Shown: positions 19,732-30,340, counted from the first letter of the stretch. The stretch: 64,000 bases of DNA from Eledone cirrhosa (GCA_964016885.1 OZ024744.1:67591551-67655550); one strand, 5' to 3'. The notes: generated by a model from the letters alone, not told the origin. Translations and numbers: made by a program.

Positions 19732-19781
<50 letters not shown>
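19638..19781. repeat. (AAG)n then (AAC)n compound repeat
   Basis: About 95 bp of AAG followed by about 48 bp of AAC. It gives polyK/polyN, polyR/polyT, polyF/polyL and polyS/polyC frames that are not genes. Confidence 0.97.
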
Positions 19782-20034
19782 GGATTCATCAACTGATGAA
19801 GCATTGCAGAGTTTTGCATGCATAGATGCTAGTGTAATTGGCAGATTACAAATTGCATCTGTCAGTGCAGTCTGCACTTACAAACCCCATGGGTCCAAGA
19901 CGATACCACGTGCAACCACTGTTCCACTTTGTTAGCACTCTGAAAGTAGTTAGCTCGCTTATACGTTGAAACTAAATGAGTAATTGTGAGCAATCGAGAT
20001 TATGTTAAATATACCTCTTATAGCCTCAATAACT

Positions 20035-20040
<6 letters not shown>

Positions 20041-20080
<40 letters not shown>
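20041..20080. repeat. (TA)n microsatellite
   Basis: Pure TA tract, the target environment of the next MITE. Confidence 0.95.
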
Positions 20081-20082
<2 letters not shown>

Positions 20083-20085
<3 letters not shown>

Positions 20086-20181
20086 GATATCCCAAAACAG
20101 TGTATACACACTTTGATTACCTTTACAGGCAATATTTATTAGAATGCTATTGAAGTGTGTATACATTTTTTGGGGGACACC

Positions 20182-20184
<3 letters not shown>
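20083..20184. mobile_element. Mariner-like MITE, second copy (inverse orientation)
   Basis: CAGGATATCCC at one end and GGGGACACCCTG at the other. The centre contains TTTACAGGCAATATTTATTAG, the reverse complement of the centre of the copy at 2260. TA on both flanks. 102 bp. Confidence 0.8.
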
Positions 20185-20212
<28 letters not shown>

Positions 20213-20414
20213 CTCTCGCTATATGTTAGTCATCTATTGAAGAATACAACTGACAGTATCATTTTAGTTTTTAAGATGCTTGTACACAAATGATTGGAAA
20301 TATATAATAAGCAGATTTGGTAAAGGCACTCATAACTCATACTTTTGAATCCTATTATGAATAACCAAACAACATATCTTCTTGTAAAGGACCAATCTAG
20401 TAAAAAGGGTTCTG

Positions 20415-20419
<5 letters not shown>

Positions 20420-20477
<58 letters not shown>

Positions 20478-20511
20478 GGGGAGAGAGAGAGAAAGAGAGA
20501 GAGAGAGAGAT
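20420..20511. repeat. (TA)n then (GA)n repeat
   Basis: Compound dinucleotide repeat. Confidence 0.95.
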
Positions 20512-20561
20512 GTATAAAATCCCAACTGTAGCAAGTATATATATACATATATCATTTCATC

Positions 20562-20766
20562 ATCATCATTTCCTTTTACGTCTGCTTTTTCCCTGCTTGC
20601 AAGGGTGGGACGGGAACTGATTCTGGCTTGATTTCTACAGCTGGATGCCCTTCCTAACACCAACCTCATTTACAGTGAGTGCTGGGTGCTTTTTTGTCGT
20701 GGCACCTTCACGTCCACTTTGCAGTGGAATGATAGGGACCCCAGTCCCTATCATCTCATTTCTACA
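20562..20766 (-). repeat. RTE-tailed SINE, minus orientation, 5'-truncated
   Basis: Reads, in reverse complement, from the GAT tail through CCCTTGCAAGCAGGG, GGATGCCCTTCCTAACACC and CACTTTGCAGTGGAATG to the GGGACCCCAGTCCC hairpin. The tRNA head is absent. Confidence 0.85.
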
Positions 20767-20774
20767 TATATATA

Positions 20775-20857
20775 AACAAATGGAGAGATCCTGAAGAGGA
20801 CCCGTCCCACCCTTGCAGGCAGGGAAAAGCGGATGTAAATGGATGATGATGATGAGG
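20775..20857 (+). mobile_element. RTE-like LINE extreme 3' end with GAT tail
   Basis: Matches the last coding bases and end of the copy at 5240-5550 (TGGAGAGAT..., CCCACCCTTGCAGGCAGGG, AAGCGGATGTAAA). An 80-bp 5'-truncated insertion. Confidence 0.75.
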
Positions 20858-20984
20858 ATATATGTATGCCAAAAGAAAACAGAAATAACAAAGCAAGCAA
20901 CACAGTACAATTAAGAAATATCTATCTATCACATCTATCTATCTATATATATATAGATAGATATATATACACTCACACATACAC

Positions 20985-20985
20985 A

Positions 20986-21020
<35 letters not shown>
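20985..21020. repeat. (AAT)n tract
   Basis: Tail of the minus-strand Tx1-like LINE fragment that follows. Confidence 0.9.
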
Positions 21021-21021
<1 letters not shown>

Positions 21022-21372
21022 TTTTCTTTATTAACCACAAGGGTTTACATAAACTAGACATTAAGGACAGTACAGGACAATACAGGACGGTACAAATGGG
21101 CATTTCTGCGTGTAAAAAAAACAGAGGATGTAATAAAATAACAAAGAAAAATTCCCCAATAGGGGGGAGACTTCCGAGGGACATTTGTGGAGAAAGCCCA
21201 TTAAAAGACCACAGTGACCCTGACCACCTGGGCAAGTGCCCTCTCCCAGTTTTCCACCTTTAATTTACAGACACATACTCAGAGAAGGCCCATTCATTCG
21301 GGCCATACTTGCTTCTCTCACCCATCTTTCAACAAAATGCTGGGAAGAGAGCACTTCCCTCTCTACCCTTAT
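21021..21372 (-). mobile_element. Tx1/L1-like LINE 3' end, minus strand (ATT-tailed subfamily)
   Basis: Reverse complement encodes the last residues (FVERWVREASMARMNGPSLSMCL) and a 3' UTR with TCCCCCCTATTGGGGAATTTTT and CTTGTGGTTAATAAAGAAAAC ahead of an ATT repeat. It matches the corresponding parts of the elements at 58137 and 58655 and, less closely, 50213-51842. An R4-like LINE is inserted at its 5' border. Confidence 0.85.
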
Positions 21373-22066
21373 TAATAATAATAATAAACACCATATTTAC
21401 AAGGAGGAGGTTAGCCCACTGTGCAGGATCTGTGGAGAGAGGAGACTGTGGCTCACATTGTATCCGAGTGTAAACACCTAGCCCAGACTCACTATAAGGG
21501 CTGGAGACATGATGTGATGGGCAGGGTGATCCACTGGCACCTATGCAAAGTAAACAATTTACCACATTCTGAGAAGTGGTATGAGCATAAGCCAGAGGCA
21601 GTGATAGAAAACGATCAGGTGAAGGTGCTGTGGGATTTTAGGAAACAGACGGACAAGAAACTGGAACACAATAGACCTGACCTGGTGGTTGTGGACAAAG
21701 AAAAAAGATTGTGCCTGATTGTGGATGTGGCCTGCCCATTCGACACGAGAGTACAAGAGAAGGAGAGGGAGAAAATTAACCGATACCAGGACTTAAAGTG
21801 AGAGGTAAAAAGGATTTGGAACTGCCATTAAGTCAAAGTGATCCCGATTGTCATAGGCGCACTAGGGACTATCTCAAAAAGTTTCCAGGGATGGTTAAAG
21901 AAAATTGGCCCCTTCACGCTTTTTGGAACGCTTCAAAAGGCATACTTGCTGGGAACAGCAAGAACCCTCCGATACGTCCTGAATATCTGAGGCTACAGGT
22001 AGTGGCTTGATATCCATTTCAACAAACTTTCCAGTTAACTAACATCAATAACTGAGACTCAAAGAA
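21373..22066 (+). pseudogene. R4/Dong-like LINE, copy 1: C-terminal zinc motif and restriction-like endonuclease
   Basis: Flanked by ATTAATAATAATAATAA on the left and AATAATAATAAT on the right. The first frame gives PLCRICGER. After a one-base shift in a GA run the other gives ETVAHIVSECKHLAQTHY, together the CCHC motif. Downstream RPDLVVVDKEKRLCLIVDVACPFDTRV is the PD...D..-type nuclease motif of RLE-bearing LINEs (R2/R4/NeSL/CRE groups), followed by KEREKINRYQDL. A TGA at 21799 then interrupts, and the frame continues with VIPIVIGALGTISK. It is the 5'-truncated last 690 bp of the element at 55670-58113, nearly identical there. Confidence 0.85.
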
Positions 22067-22077
22067 CAATAATAATA

Positions 22078-22515
22078 ATCATCATCATAATCATTTTACG
22101 TCCGCTTTTTACTGCTTGCAAGAGTTAAATGGGTCCTATTCAGCACAGCATCTCTCCACTGTCACGGTCCTTTGTCATCTCCTCGGTGAGCTTCAGCAAT
22201 CTGAGGTCAGCTCTCCCCACCTCCGCCCATGTTTTTCGTGGTCTGCCTCTACTGCGTCTTCCTTCTACTGGGATTTCTTGGCACTTCTTTACCCATCGGT
22301 CATCCTCCATGCGCATCACATGTCCGTACCATCTCTGTCTTCTCTCCTGCACACCACAACTTATCCCTCTTATACCCAGTTTCTTTCTCAACTCATCCAT
22401 GCTTCGTCGTTCACACACATTGACATTGCACATCCAACGGAGCATGCTTCATTTCTCTCCAGCCGTCGCATATCCTCTGCAGTTGCTGCCCATGTCTCAC
22501 AGTGTGCACACACAT
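22078..22515 (-). pseudogene. RTE-like LINE 3' end, minus strand
   Basis: The minus-strand frame from 22445 reads MLRWMCNVNVCERRSMDELRKKLGIRGI, RRQRWYGHVMRMEDDRW, GRRSRGRPRKTWAEV, LLKLTEEMTKDRDSGEMLC. Nearly intact C-terminus of the short-3'-UTR RTE subfamily, ending with CTTGCAAGCAGTAAAAAGCGG and a GAT tail (ATC at 22078-22094). Upstream, a decayed CAHCETWAAT..DMRRLE block reaches about 22515. Confidence 0.88.
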
Positions 22516-22546
22516 ACATATACACTCACCTCCAACCACACACATG

Positions 22547-22549
<3 letters not shown>

Positions 22550-22585
<36 letters not shown>

Positions 22586-22749
22586 TAATAAATGAACAGA
22601 GAACAAAAAACAGAGAGAGAGTACAAATGATATTGTTTTTAGTTTAATATATATATATATATATATATACACATTATATATACACATATATATATAAATA
22701 TATATATATCATACACACATGACATTAATGTGTATGTGTGTGTGTGGTA

Positions 22750-22800
<51 letters not shown>

Positions 22801-22835
22801 ATTGTGTATGTGTGTATAAACATGTATGTGTAGAA
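22550..22835. repeat. (TA)n/(TG)n compound microsatellites
   Basis: Several TA and TG tracts separated by short unique pieces. Confidence 0.9.
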
Positions 22836-23118
22836 GCTACGACTGTGACGAAGTGCAACAGTTGGAACAAAATCTTTATCCACCAAACAAAAATCAAACA
22901 AAAAATCCAAAATGTCTTCTTCACATAGCCACTGGTACTATTAGAAGGAACAAGAAGATGATTGCAGTACTGTTGCATTAGGATCTGCCAGTTAATGATG
23001 AAATGTAATCAGATTTCATGCTTCATTGAATTTCACTGGATGAGCGATGATGGACAATTACCACGCTTCGCTGCACTTGAGATTTGACAGATAGATTTTT
23101 CTGTCACACTATATAAAT
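22836..23118. other. No recognisable feature
   Basis: Unique-looking sequence. Near 23040 it contains ACTGGATGAGCGATGATGG with no family assignment. Confidence 0.35.
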
Positions 23119-23130
23119 AAATAAATCCAT

Positions 23131-23217
<87 letters not shown>

Positions 23218-23240
23218 AATAAAAATAAAAATAAAATTAG
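23131..23240. repeat. (GAAA)n tetranucleotide repeat
   Basis: About 22 units of AAAG/GAAA. Confidence 0.97.
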
Positions 23241-23260
23241 TAGTAACATGGTGGACCAAT

Positions 23261-23465
23261 TTCTTCTTCTTCTTCTTCTTCTTCTTCTTCTTCTTCTTCT
23301 TCTTCTTCTTCTTCTTCTTCTTCTTCTTCTCCTCCTCCTCCTTGCTATTGTTGCTGGTATTATTATTTTTATTATCATTAATATCATCATCATCATCATC
23401 ATTATGATTATTATCATCATCATCGTTATCATCGTCATCATCATCATCATCATCATCATTATTAA
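23261..23465. repeat. (CTT)n, (ATT)n and (ATC)n compound repeat
   Basis: CTT run to about 23330, then mixed ATT/ATC units. Confidence 0.95.
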
Positions 23466-23545
23466 TCAGTAACACACTGGGGTCAATTTAATCGACTTGC
23501 TCTCCCCAAAATTGTTTGTCTTTGTGCCTAAATCAGAAATCATTG
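23466..23545 (+). repeat. SINE 3'-end fragment of a related family
   Basis: ACTGGGGTCAATTTAATCGACTTG...TTGTCTTTGTGCCTAAATCAGAAATCATT is the GTGCCAAA..AGAAACAATT-type SINE end with the GGGGTCGATTTAATCGACT variant body. Confidence 0.6.
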
Positions 23546-23735
23546 TGGATTGGCAGTATCGGTAGAGGGGCGGACGTCATGTTTTGACGCATAGAGTTAC
23601 GGCCCTTTCCCTTCTGAGTTCAAATCCCGCCGAGGTTAACTTTGCCTTTCAACCTTACGGGGTCGATAAAATAAAGTACCAGTAATGTACTGTTATAATT
23701 GCTGGCCTTGTGCCAAAAGTAGAAACAATTATATT
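23546..23735 (+). repeat. tRNA-derived SINE (GGCAGTATCGG family), full length
   Basis: TGGATTGGCAGTATCGGTAGAG, B box GAGTTCAAATCCCGCCGAGG, GGGGTCGATAAAATAAAG and GTGCCAAAAGTAGAAACAATTAT. Confidence 0.92.
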
Positions 23736-23747
23736 AATTATTATTTA

Positions 23748-24415
23748 TCACCATCACCATTACCATCACCATCATCAACACCATCACCATCACCATTACC
23801 ATCACCATCACCATTACCATCACCACTACCACCTCCACCACCACCACCACCATCATCACCATCACCATCACCACCATCACCACAACCACGACCAGCACCG
23901 CCACCATCACCACCACCTCCACCATCACCACCACCACCATCACCACAACCACCACCATCACCACCCTCACCACCACCACCATCACCACCACCACCACTAC
24001 CACCACCACCACTATCACCACCACCACCATCACCACCACCACCACCATCACCACCACCACCACCATCACCACCACCACCATCACCATCATCACCACCACC
24101 ACCACTATCACCATCACTACCACCACCATCACCACCACCACCACCACCATCACCGCCACCACCATCACCACCACCTCCACCATCACCATCACCACAACCA
24201 TCACCATCACCACCATCACCACCACCACCATCACCACCACCACCACTATCACCACCACCACCATCACCACCACCACCATCACCACCACCACCATCACCAC
24301 CACCACCATCACCATCATCACCACCACTATCACCATCACCACCACCACCACCACCACAACCACCACCACCATCACCACCACCACCATCACCATCATCACT
24401 ATCCCCATCAATTTT
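23748..24415. repeat. (CAC)n/(CAT)n array, 670 bp
   Basis: Long uninterrupted mixture of ACC and ATC trinucleotides. The polyH (plus), P/S-rich (plus) and V/M-rich (minus) frames of more than 200 codons are artefacts of a period-3 repeat lacking stops. Confidence 0.97.
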
Positions 24416-24830
24416 TAATCTCCTGTCTGTGAGACCACATCAACATATGACAGTACACCAACCACATCAACACTCACTAAAACCAAACATAGAAATCTGT
24501 TTCCTTCTTTGAACACTCTTGTTTCTTCTCTATACAAATCTTCTACAAGCTTTAGCTAATATTTCATTGTTGTTGTTATCATTGTTGTTGTTGTTCTGCA
24601 ACAGAAGCTGTTTTGTTGTTGATTTTGTTATTGTTGTTGTTGTTGTGGTGGTGGTCGATGTGGTTGTTGTGGTTGTTATTGTTGTTACTGTTAATCTTAT
24701 TCACTTTTGTTGATTTTCTTTTTTATTTACTTATGTTTTTCCTTAAGAATCTATTTAATAGTTCCTCTACAATTTACACGCCCCTCCCCCCCCCATCTTT
24801 CTCCCTCTCTCGCTCTCTATCTCTATCTGT
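24416..24830. repeat. Low-complexity TTG-rich stretch, otherwise no feature
   Basis: Interrupted (TTG)n from about 24568 to 24695, then T- and C-rich sequence. Confidence 0.6.
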
Positions 24831-25046
24831 CTCTTTATCTATCTATCTATCTATCTATCTACCTATCTATCTATCTCTTTATCTATCCATCTATCCTTGA
24901 CTCACTTTCAATTTCTCAATATCACTTCCTCAAATATGTATTTCGTCCAATTTTTTTTAGCAATGACAAATTCCTTTTTTATCCATTCGTCCACGATTAT
25001 CTGTTCATGAATATCTATCTATATATCTGCCTGTTTGTCTCTCTGT
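24831..25046. repeat. (TATC)n repeat, interrupted
   Basis: TATC/CTAT units at 24833-24895 and again degenerate near 25012-25046. Confidence 0.9.
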
Positions 25047-25067
25047 CTATTTTACATGTGTCTCTAT

Positions 25068-25152
25068 ATATGGCTGTATGGTTATGAAGTTCGCTTCATA
25101 ATCATGGGGTTTCAAATTCAATCCCACTGCACAATACCTTAGGTATGTGTCT
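25068..25152 (+). repeat. tRNA-derived SINE head, third family
   Basis: TGGCTGTATGGTTATGAAGTTCGCTTC (A box region) and GGTTTCAAATTCAATCCCAC (B box), then GCACAATACCTTAGG. A variant of the mollusc SINE family with GTGGTTAAGAAG/TTCAGTCCCAC hallmarks. Confidence 0.7.
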
Positions 25153-25711
25153 ACTGCTATAAGTGCAGGACGATCAAAATTGATTGAAGTTACAGAGTAG
25201 GTAGACCAGAAGAACCTGGGATGAGATAATAAAATCCAACCTTGCACACTTACACCTCTCTAAGACAATGTCATTGGATCGAGACCTTTGGTGCTACACA
25301 GTAATACAGAAGATCCGCCTTCCCTTATGTACAAAGTTAAACCTACAGTCAGTAGACACCTCTTAACCAAATATACACCCCAACTCCATCCTCCTACCAC
25401 CCTTTCTCTGTAAAGTTATGTTTGTACCACAACATCCAATCCAAACTAAAGAGGTTGTGTAGGTGTCACAACAAAAAAGCACCCAGTCCATGCTGCAAAG
25501 TGGTTGTGTAGGAGATACGGTAAAAAGGCTCCCAGTCCACACTGTAAATGTGGTTGGTGTTAGGAAGGACATCCAGCCGTAGAAAACCTGCCAGATATAG
25601 TTATATATGAGCAAGACACGGTCACCCGATCAATCTTGCCATAAGTGGGACAATTCCCGTCTAACCCGTGCTAGCATGGAAGATAGACGTTAAATGATGA
25701 TGATGATGATG
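25153..25711 (+). mobile_element. RTE-like LINE 3' end, (GAT)n tail
   Basis: Coding remnant GRPRRTWDEIIKSNLAHLHLSKTMSLDRDLWCYTVIQKIRLPL, then a 3' UTR closely matching 14221-14614: TATACACCCCAACTCC, TGTAAAGTTATGTT, CACTGTAAATGTGGTTGG, AGGAAGGACATCCAGC, CGTGCTAGCATGGAAG, GAT tail. 5'-truncated. Confidence 0.85.
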
Positions 25712-26332
25712 AATTCTAATGTCTATTTCCTCATTCAACATTCTTAACTGTCGAGCTTGTGATTCATACTAAGTAACTCTGTTGCTGCCAGTTTCCCTAC
25801 CAGCCTTGGCCAAGAGATATCAACCAAGATCTTTGCGGGTTCAAGCGTCAACTCTAACTTGTTTTACCATTCTTCTTTTTGTGGCATCACTATATCAATG
25901 TTTGATCAACCATGACGTTCCATACTGTTCGCACTCGGAGGAGATCCCATACTTCTGCAGCTTTGATGTTGAAATTGTTAAAAAAAGGCATGCTACCCAG
26001 GAATTTTCCTGGGAAGTTTTACCATTAACTAATGTTAAAATCTTTCTGAAATATATATACACTCATTACCTTTCAACTATTGAAACACTTAGGAAAAGGA
26101 AAGAATAAAAACTATGCTTTAATATCTACAGAATGTCTTCAACTTCTAACTTTAAAGAAAACTTGCAACTAAAATTTTGCTTTTTCAAACTTCAACTCTG
26201 GTTTGTCCAACCATTAACCAACACTAACACTTTTCTGGTGTACCAATTCACTGATGAAAGTCTTTTAAGATTGAACATTTTGAATAAAACATTAGGTTTC
26301 ATTTCCTTCCATGCATTGTTTTATATATATAT
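25712..26332. other. No recognisable feature; possible decayed coding-like stretch
   Basis: An open frame at 25782-26108 (plus) has mixed composition rather than simple repeat. It matches no family that I know, has no supporting context, and I do not call it a gene. Confidence 0.35.
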
Positions 26333-26333
<1 letters not shown>

Positions 26334-26365
<32 letters not shown>

Positions 26366-27209
26366 GTTTAACGTCTATCTTCCATGCTTGCATGGGTTTG
26401 GACAGGAATTTTCCCACTTGAGGTAAGATTGGTTGTCTTGCTCGTATAGGATTGTCTGGCGGGTTTTCTACGGCTGGATACCCTTCCTAAAATCAACCAT
26501 GTTAACAGTGTGGACTGGGAGGTTTTTACCGTGTTACCTACATGGCCACATTACAGCATGGACTGTGTGTTTTTTTGTCGTGACACCTACACGACCTCAT
26601 TTGTTTCGGACTGGATGTTGTGGTACCAACATAACTTTACATTGAAAGGGGTGGTGTGGATGGGGTGGGGGTAGTGGGACAGGGGTGTATTTTTGTTAGA
26701 GGTGCCTACTGACTGTAGGTTTCGCTTTGTACTTAGGCAAGGCGGGTCTTCTATATTACTGTGTAGCGCCAAAGATCTCGGTCCAGTGACATTGTCTTGG
26801 AGAGGTGTAAGTGTGTGAGGTCGGAATTTATCAAGTCGTCCCAGGTTTTTCTGGGTCTGCCTACTCCGTGGCTACCGTCTATTTTTTTTTATATCCCTGC
26901 ACTTTTTTATACAACTGTCGTCTTTCATGCGCATCACGTGACCGTACCAACGTAGTCTTCTCTCAAGTAAACAACATCTGATCCCTCTTATTCCTAATTT
27001 CTCCCTTAGTTCATTTATGCTTTGCCATTCACGTATATTACTATTACACATCCAGTGGAGCATGCAAACTTCGTTCCTCTCCAGTCTGCGTATATCCTCT
27101 GCACACAATGCCCAGGTCTCACTGCCAAGCATCATTGCTGTTCGTATGCAGGCATCATACAGACTGCCTTTCATTTTTAGAGAGAACCCTTTAGCGGCCA
27201 ATAGTGGTA
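26334..27209 (-). pseudogene. RTE-like LINE C-terminus and 3' UTR, minus strand
   Basis: Minus-strand frame 27201-26872: AAKGFSLKMKG, YDACIRTAMMLGSETWALCAEDIRR, WMCNSNIREWQSINELREKLG, RRLRWYGHVMRMKDDSCIKKC. It shows the reading in phase at the exact places where the copy at 11262 is shifted (LCAEDIRR and DDSCIKKC). The frame is lost at 26872, then a 3' UTR as in 14221-14614 and an ATC (GAT) tail at 26334-26364. 5'-truncated at about 27209. Confidence 0.88.
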
Positions 27210-27242
27210 AAATATATATATATATTTATATATATATATATA

Positions 27243-27740
27243 TTGGTAATTTAACAAATATAAATGTTTATAACTGATTCAGAGCACTCGACAGGTTTTC
27301 TGGAGTATAATATTCAATGATATTAAATAAATGGAAACTATATTTATAAAACCATATTTATTCTATTATATATATTTGAAGGGTACCAAAACTTTGGTAC
27401 GCTTTCATCAGATAAAATACGAAGTGTGTTTTATAAATTTTGACATAACCAAGGAAAATAACATAACGGTTCAAGTTTTCCTTGGATAGTCACTATCCCT
27501 GGATAACTTGAACCGTTAAGGTATATTCTCCTTGGTTATGTCAAAATTTATAAAACACACTTCGTATTTTATCTGATGAAAGCGTACCAAAGTTTTGGTA
27601 CCCTTGAAATATATATAATAGAATAAATATGGTTTTATAAATATAGTTTCCACTTATTTAATATCATTGAATATTATACTGCAGAAACTTGTCGAGTGCT
27701 CTGAATCAGTTATAAACATTTATATTTGTTAAATTACCAA
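27243..27740. repeat. 498-bp near-perfect palindrome
   Basis: Left arm from TTGGTAATTTAACAAATA and right arm to TATTTGTTAAATTACCAA are reverse complements over about 245 bp each, with few mismatches, around a centre near 27490 (GATAGTCACTATCC). Flanks are TA-rich. Each arm contains the CTGATGA-stem-GAAA arrangement (intact in the right arm at 27573-27609; the left arm has CAAA in place of GAAA). No coding capacity. Confidence 0.9.
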
Positions 27741-27760
27741 CAAATTGAATATCCCTTCTG

Positions 27761-27762
<2 letters not shown>

Positions 27763-27835
<73 letters not shown>

Positions 27836-27840
27836 TTATT
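27763..27840. repeat. (TA)n microsatellite
   Basis: TA tract beside the palindrome. Confidence 0.95.
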
Positions 27841-28403
27841 AAAATAACAGATTATGTTTTAACTTATTTCCAACAGTTCATAACTTCAAAGTTATGAAAT
27901 CATTTCCAACAAATCATAACTTCAAAGCTAGATGGGGTTACTAGTTTATTGATGAGACGTTTGTCAATCATTCATATATGTGTTGTTAATAAATGTTTGT
28001 TTAAAAAAAGTCATTTTACTGGGAAAAAAAACCCGGCACAGCAACTGTAGCTGTGTAAAATATACAAAGCAGTCAACAGGTTAAGGTAATTAAGTCTTTA
28101 GTTAAATTGGGTTTAAACTTTAGTTAAACTTTGTTTTTGCCATTAAGAATTTCATTCTGTTTTTTCCTGTGTTCATATGTCATACTACTTCTTTTCAATT
28201 TCACTGTCTCCTAGATATATTTTTCATTAAATTTGTCTAAAAATTTGATATTCTAAAATTCTAAAGGGCAAAAAAAACAACAAAAAAACTGCTGTATGTA
28301 TTATTTTTACAGAATACTAAACAGCTATTCATTTTTAACATTATCATTAATTTGAATGCATTCACCAATGCCATGATTTGTAATTATAATAATAAATACT
28401 TAA
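27841..28403. other. No recognisable feature
   Basis: AT-rich. A short local duplication (CATAACTTCAAAG, twice near 27888 and 27919). Confidence 0.45.
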
Positions 28404-28626
28404 TAATTACATCATTGAAGAGTCATTTTAACTATTTAAGAGCACACACAAATTATATACTCCCTTTTCATTTATTTTGTGGTGTATCAAAATTTTCACC
28501 TCTAAAGTGAAATTGTGCCAATATGATTAGGTTACAGAGTTAAGACAAAATTTTGAATGAAAAGTAAATTTAAGAATTTTTGTGTGCTCTTGAATGGTTA
28601 AAATGACAATTCAATGGATGTAATTA
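28404..28626. mobile_element. MITE candidate with about 70-bp imperfect TIRs
   Basis: TAATTACATCATTGAAGAG and TCATTTTAACTATTTAAGAGC on the left match the reverse complement of the right end (TAATTACATCCATTG, TCATTTTAACCATTCAAGAGC). The arms continue through GCACACA and a TTTTCATT block. Interior about 80 bp. Superfamily not identified; no clear target duplication. Confidence 0.65.
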
Positions 28627-28904
28627 CTTCAATTTCAACTCACAATTTCAAACCAAGTTCCTTGCAAAACATGTACAACTCATAAAATAAATACTTTGGG
28701 TTTTCAAAAAAAAAAAAAAATCCAGAAATTAAAAAAAAAAAGAACTCAATGCTTGTAGCAAAGAGAGTATGTTGAATCCACTTAGTGTTTTCTTACAAAC
28801 AACACAGTCCATTTGTTTCAGTTATTCAACATCTTCAGAGATAACTGAAGTTACTCATTTGATAAACACATTATATATATAAAATCATTAATAAAATTAC
28901 TAGT

Positions 28905-29255
28905 TGTGATCATCATCATCATAATCATCAATATCATCATTGAATGTCTAATTTTCTATGCTGACATGGGTTAGACAGATCATCACAATTGGAGCTACTG
29001 TTCTGGTTTTGGCATGGTTTCTATAGCTAGATTTATTTCCTATCACCATTTACTTTACAGAGTGTGCTTGGTGCATTTTAACATGACACCAGCACTGAAG
29101 AGGTTGTCATGTCCTTGACATAACTGTAGAGTTTTTGCAACTCTCTATTTGACATGATTTCTATAGCTGTGTGCCCTTATAGCTGTGTGCCCTTTCTAAC
29201 ACCAACCAATCTGTAAAGCGTATTAAGTGCATTTTTTTTTAGGTTCAAGCAACCA
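28905..29255 (-). repeat. SINE/RTE 3'-UTR-type copy, minus orientation, diverged
   Basis: ATC repeat, a decayed CTATGCTGACATGGGTTAGACAG end, GGTTTCTATAGCTAGATT and CTAACACCAACC, the reverse complement of the usual module order. A 20-bp piece (TATAGCTGTGTGCCCTT) is duplicated near 29165. Confidence 0.65.
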
Positions 29256-29464
29256 GTGTTGGGGAATAAATGCTAACATATTTTATGGTATGGTGTGGTA
29301 TGGACATGTAATTCCTGAGGGAGTCATAGGGGTGCCATATTGACATACAGCATTTCTAGGGCATTTTAAAATCTGGCAGAGCCCATCCCCTCATCAAGAT
29401 TGAGTACAGCAGATTTTTTCCAGAGAAGGATAGAAAGTCAGAGAAAGGAAATGAGAAAGAGATA
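29256..29464. other. No recognisable feature
   Basis: Unique-looking sequence without a coding signal. Confidence 0.35.
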
Positions 29465-29618
29465 TAGAGGAAGAATTGACTCCAGTACTAGACTGGTACT
29501 ATTTTATCGACCTTGAATGGATGAAAGGCAAAGTTCACCTCAGCATGATTTAAACTGAGAATGCTGGAACAAATACTGCAAAGCAGTCTATCTGATGTTC
29601 AATGACTCTGCCAATTCG
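29465..29618 (-). repeat. SINE (GGCAGTATCGG family), minus, diverged
   Basis: TTTTATCGACC..GAATGGATGAAAGGCAAAGTTCACCTC is the reverse complement of the SINE body and ends in CTCTGCCAATTC, the inverted head. Confidence 0.7.
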
Positions 29619-29904
29619 TCACCTTATAAAATATAAGATGAAAAAAAAAAGATGATAAAAAGATGAAAGGGTGAATGGTTTTAAAGAGACACCATCAAAA
29701 TCATTCGAAATTTAGTGAAAATATGACATACGTTAAATATAGTCTTGGGATAGATAAACAGATAGAGAAAATGTGATACTGACCCCAGTATCTGTTGAGC
29801 TTACTAAACAAAGATAAATTATAATTGTAGAAAATTATGAAATATCTACTGATATACACAATTATATTGGGTAATATTAAACATTATTCTAGTGTCATTT
29901 AGAA

Positions 29905-30060
29905 CAGGAGTGGCCAGCATTTTTCAAACAGTGGGCTACATAGGGTGTCGCTCATCATAAGACAGGCCGCACTGTGGAAAAAATTCAAGGCAATTTTGAA
30001 ATTAGGTGTGTCATTCAGAAAGTTAAATGCGGCTCGCAGGCTACAGTTTGCCCATGATTG
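29905..30060. mobile_element. hAT-like MITE, 156 bp, 7/8 target duplication
   Basis: Starts CAGGAGTGGCCAGC and ends GTTTGCCCATGATTG, hAT-type ends with the right terminus decayed. Flanks ATTTAGAA (29897-29904) and GTTTAGAA (30061-30068) match at 7 of 8 positions. Interior GGCCGCAC..AAATGCGGCTCGCAGG is typical of such short elements. Confidence 0.8.
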
Positions 30061-30340
30061 GTTTAGAATATCATATATAATTGCTAATATCATGTTAGTA
30101 CTTTATATTATTCTCAAAGTTGGCTTTAAAAAACCATTGATGATTACATAAATATGAAAAAGAAAGATAAAAGCAAATTAAGTAATGAGAAAAAGGGGAA
30201 GGGGTAAAGAAGGGTAGAGGAAAGGACTATAAATGCTATAAATGAGAAGAAAAGAGGAAAAAAACAAGGACTCTATAGTCAAAGAAAAAGGGAGGGTGAA
30301 GGGAAAAATGTGGTTTTGGGGCTGAAGTGCTAATATATAA

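Noticed and set aside
23131..23240. CRISPR-like regular repeat
   Set aside because: Pure (GAAA)n without spacers; eukaryotic microsatellite.
23685..24512. Poly-His, Pro/Ser and Val/Met frames of more than 200 codons
   Set aside because: Period-3 (CAC)/(CAT) repeat; no non-repetitive coding sequence attached.
25782..26108. 108-codon open frame of mixed composition
   Set aside because: No recognisable domain, no supporting context, flanked by LINE copies; insufficient to call a gene.
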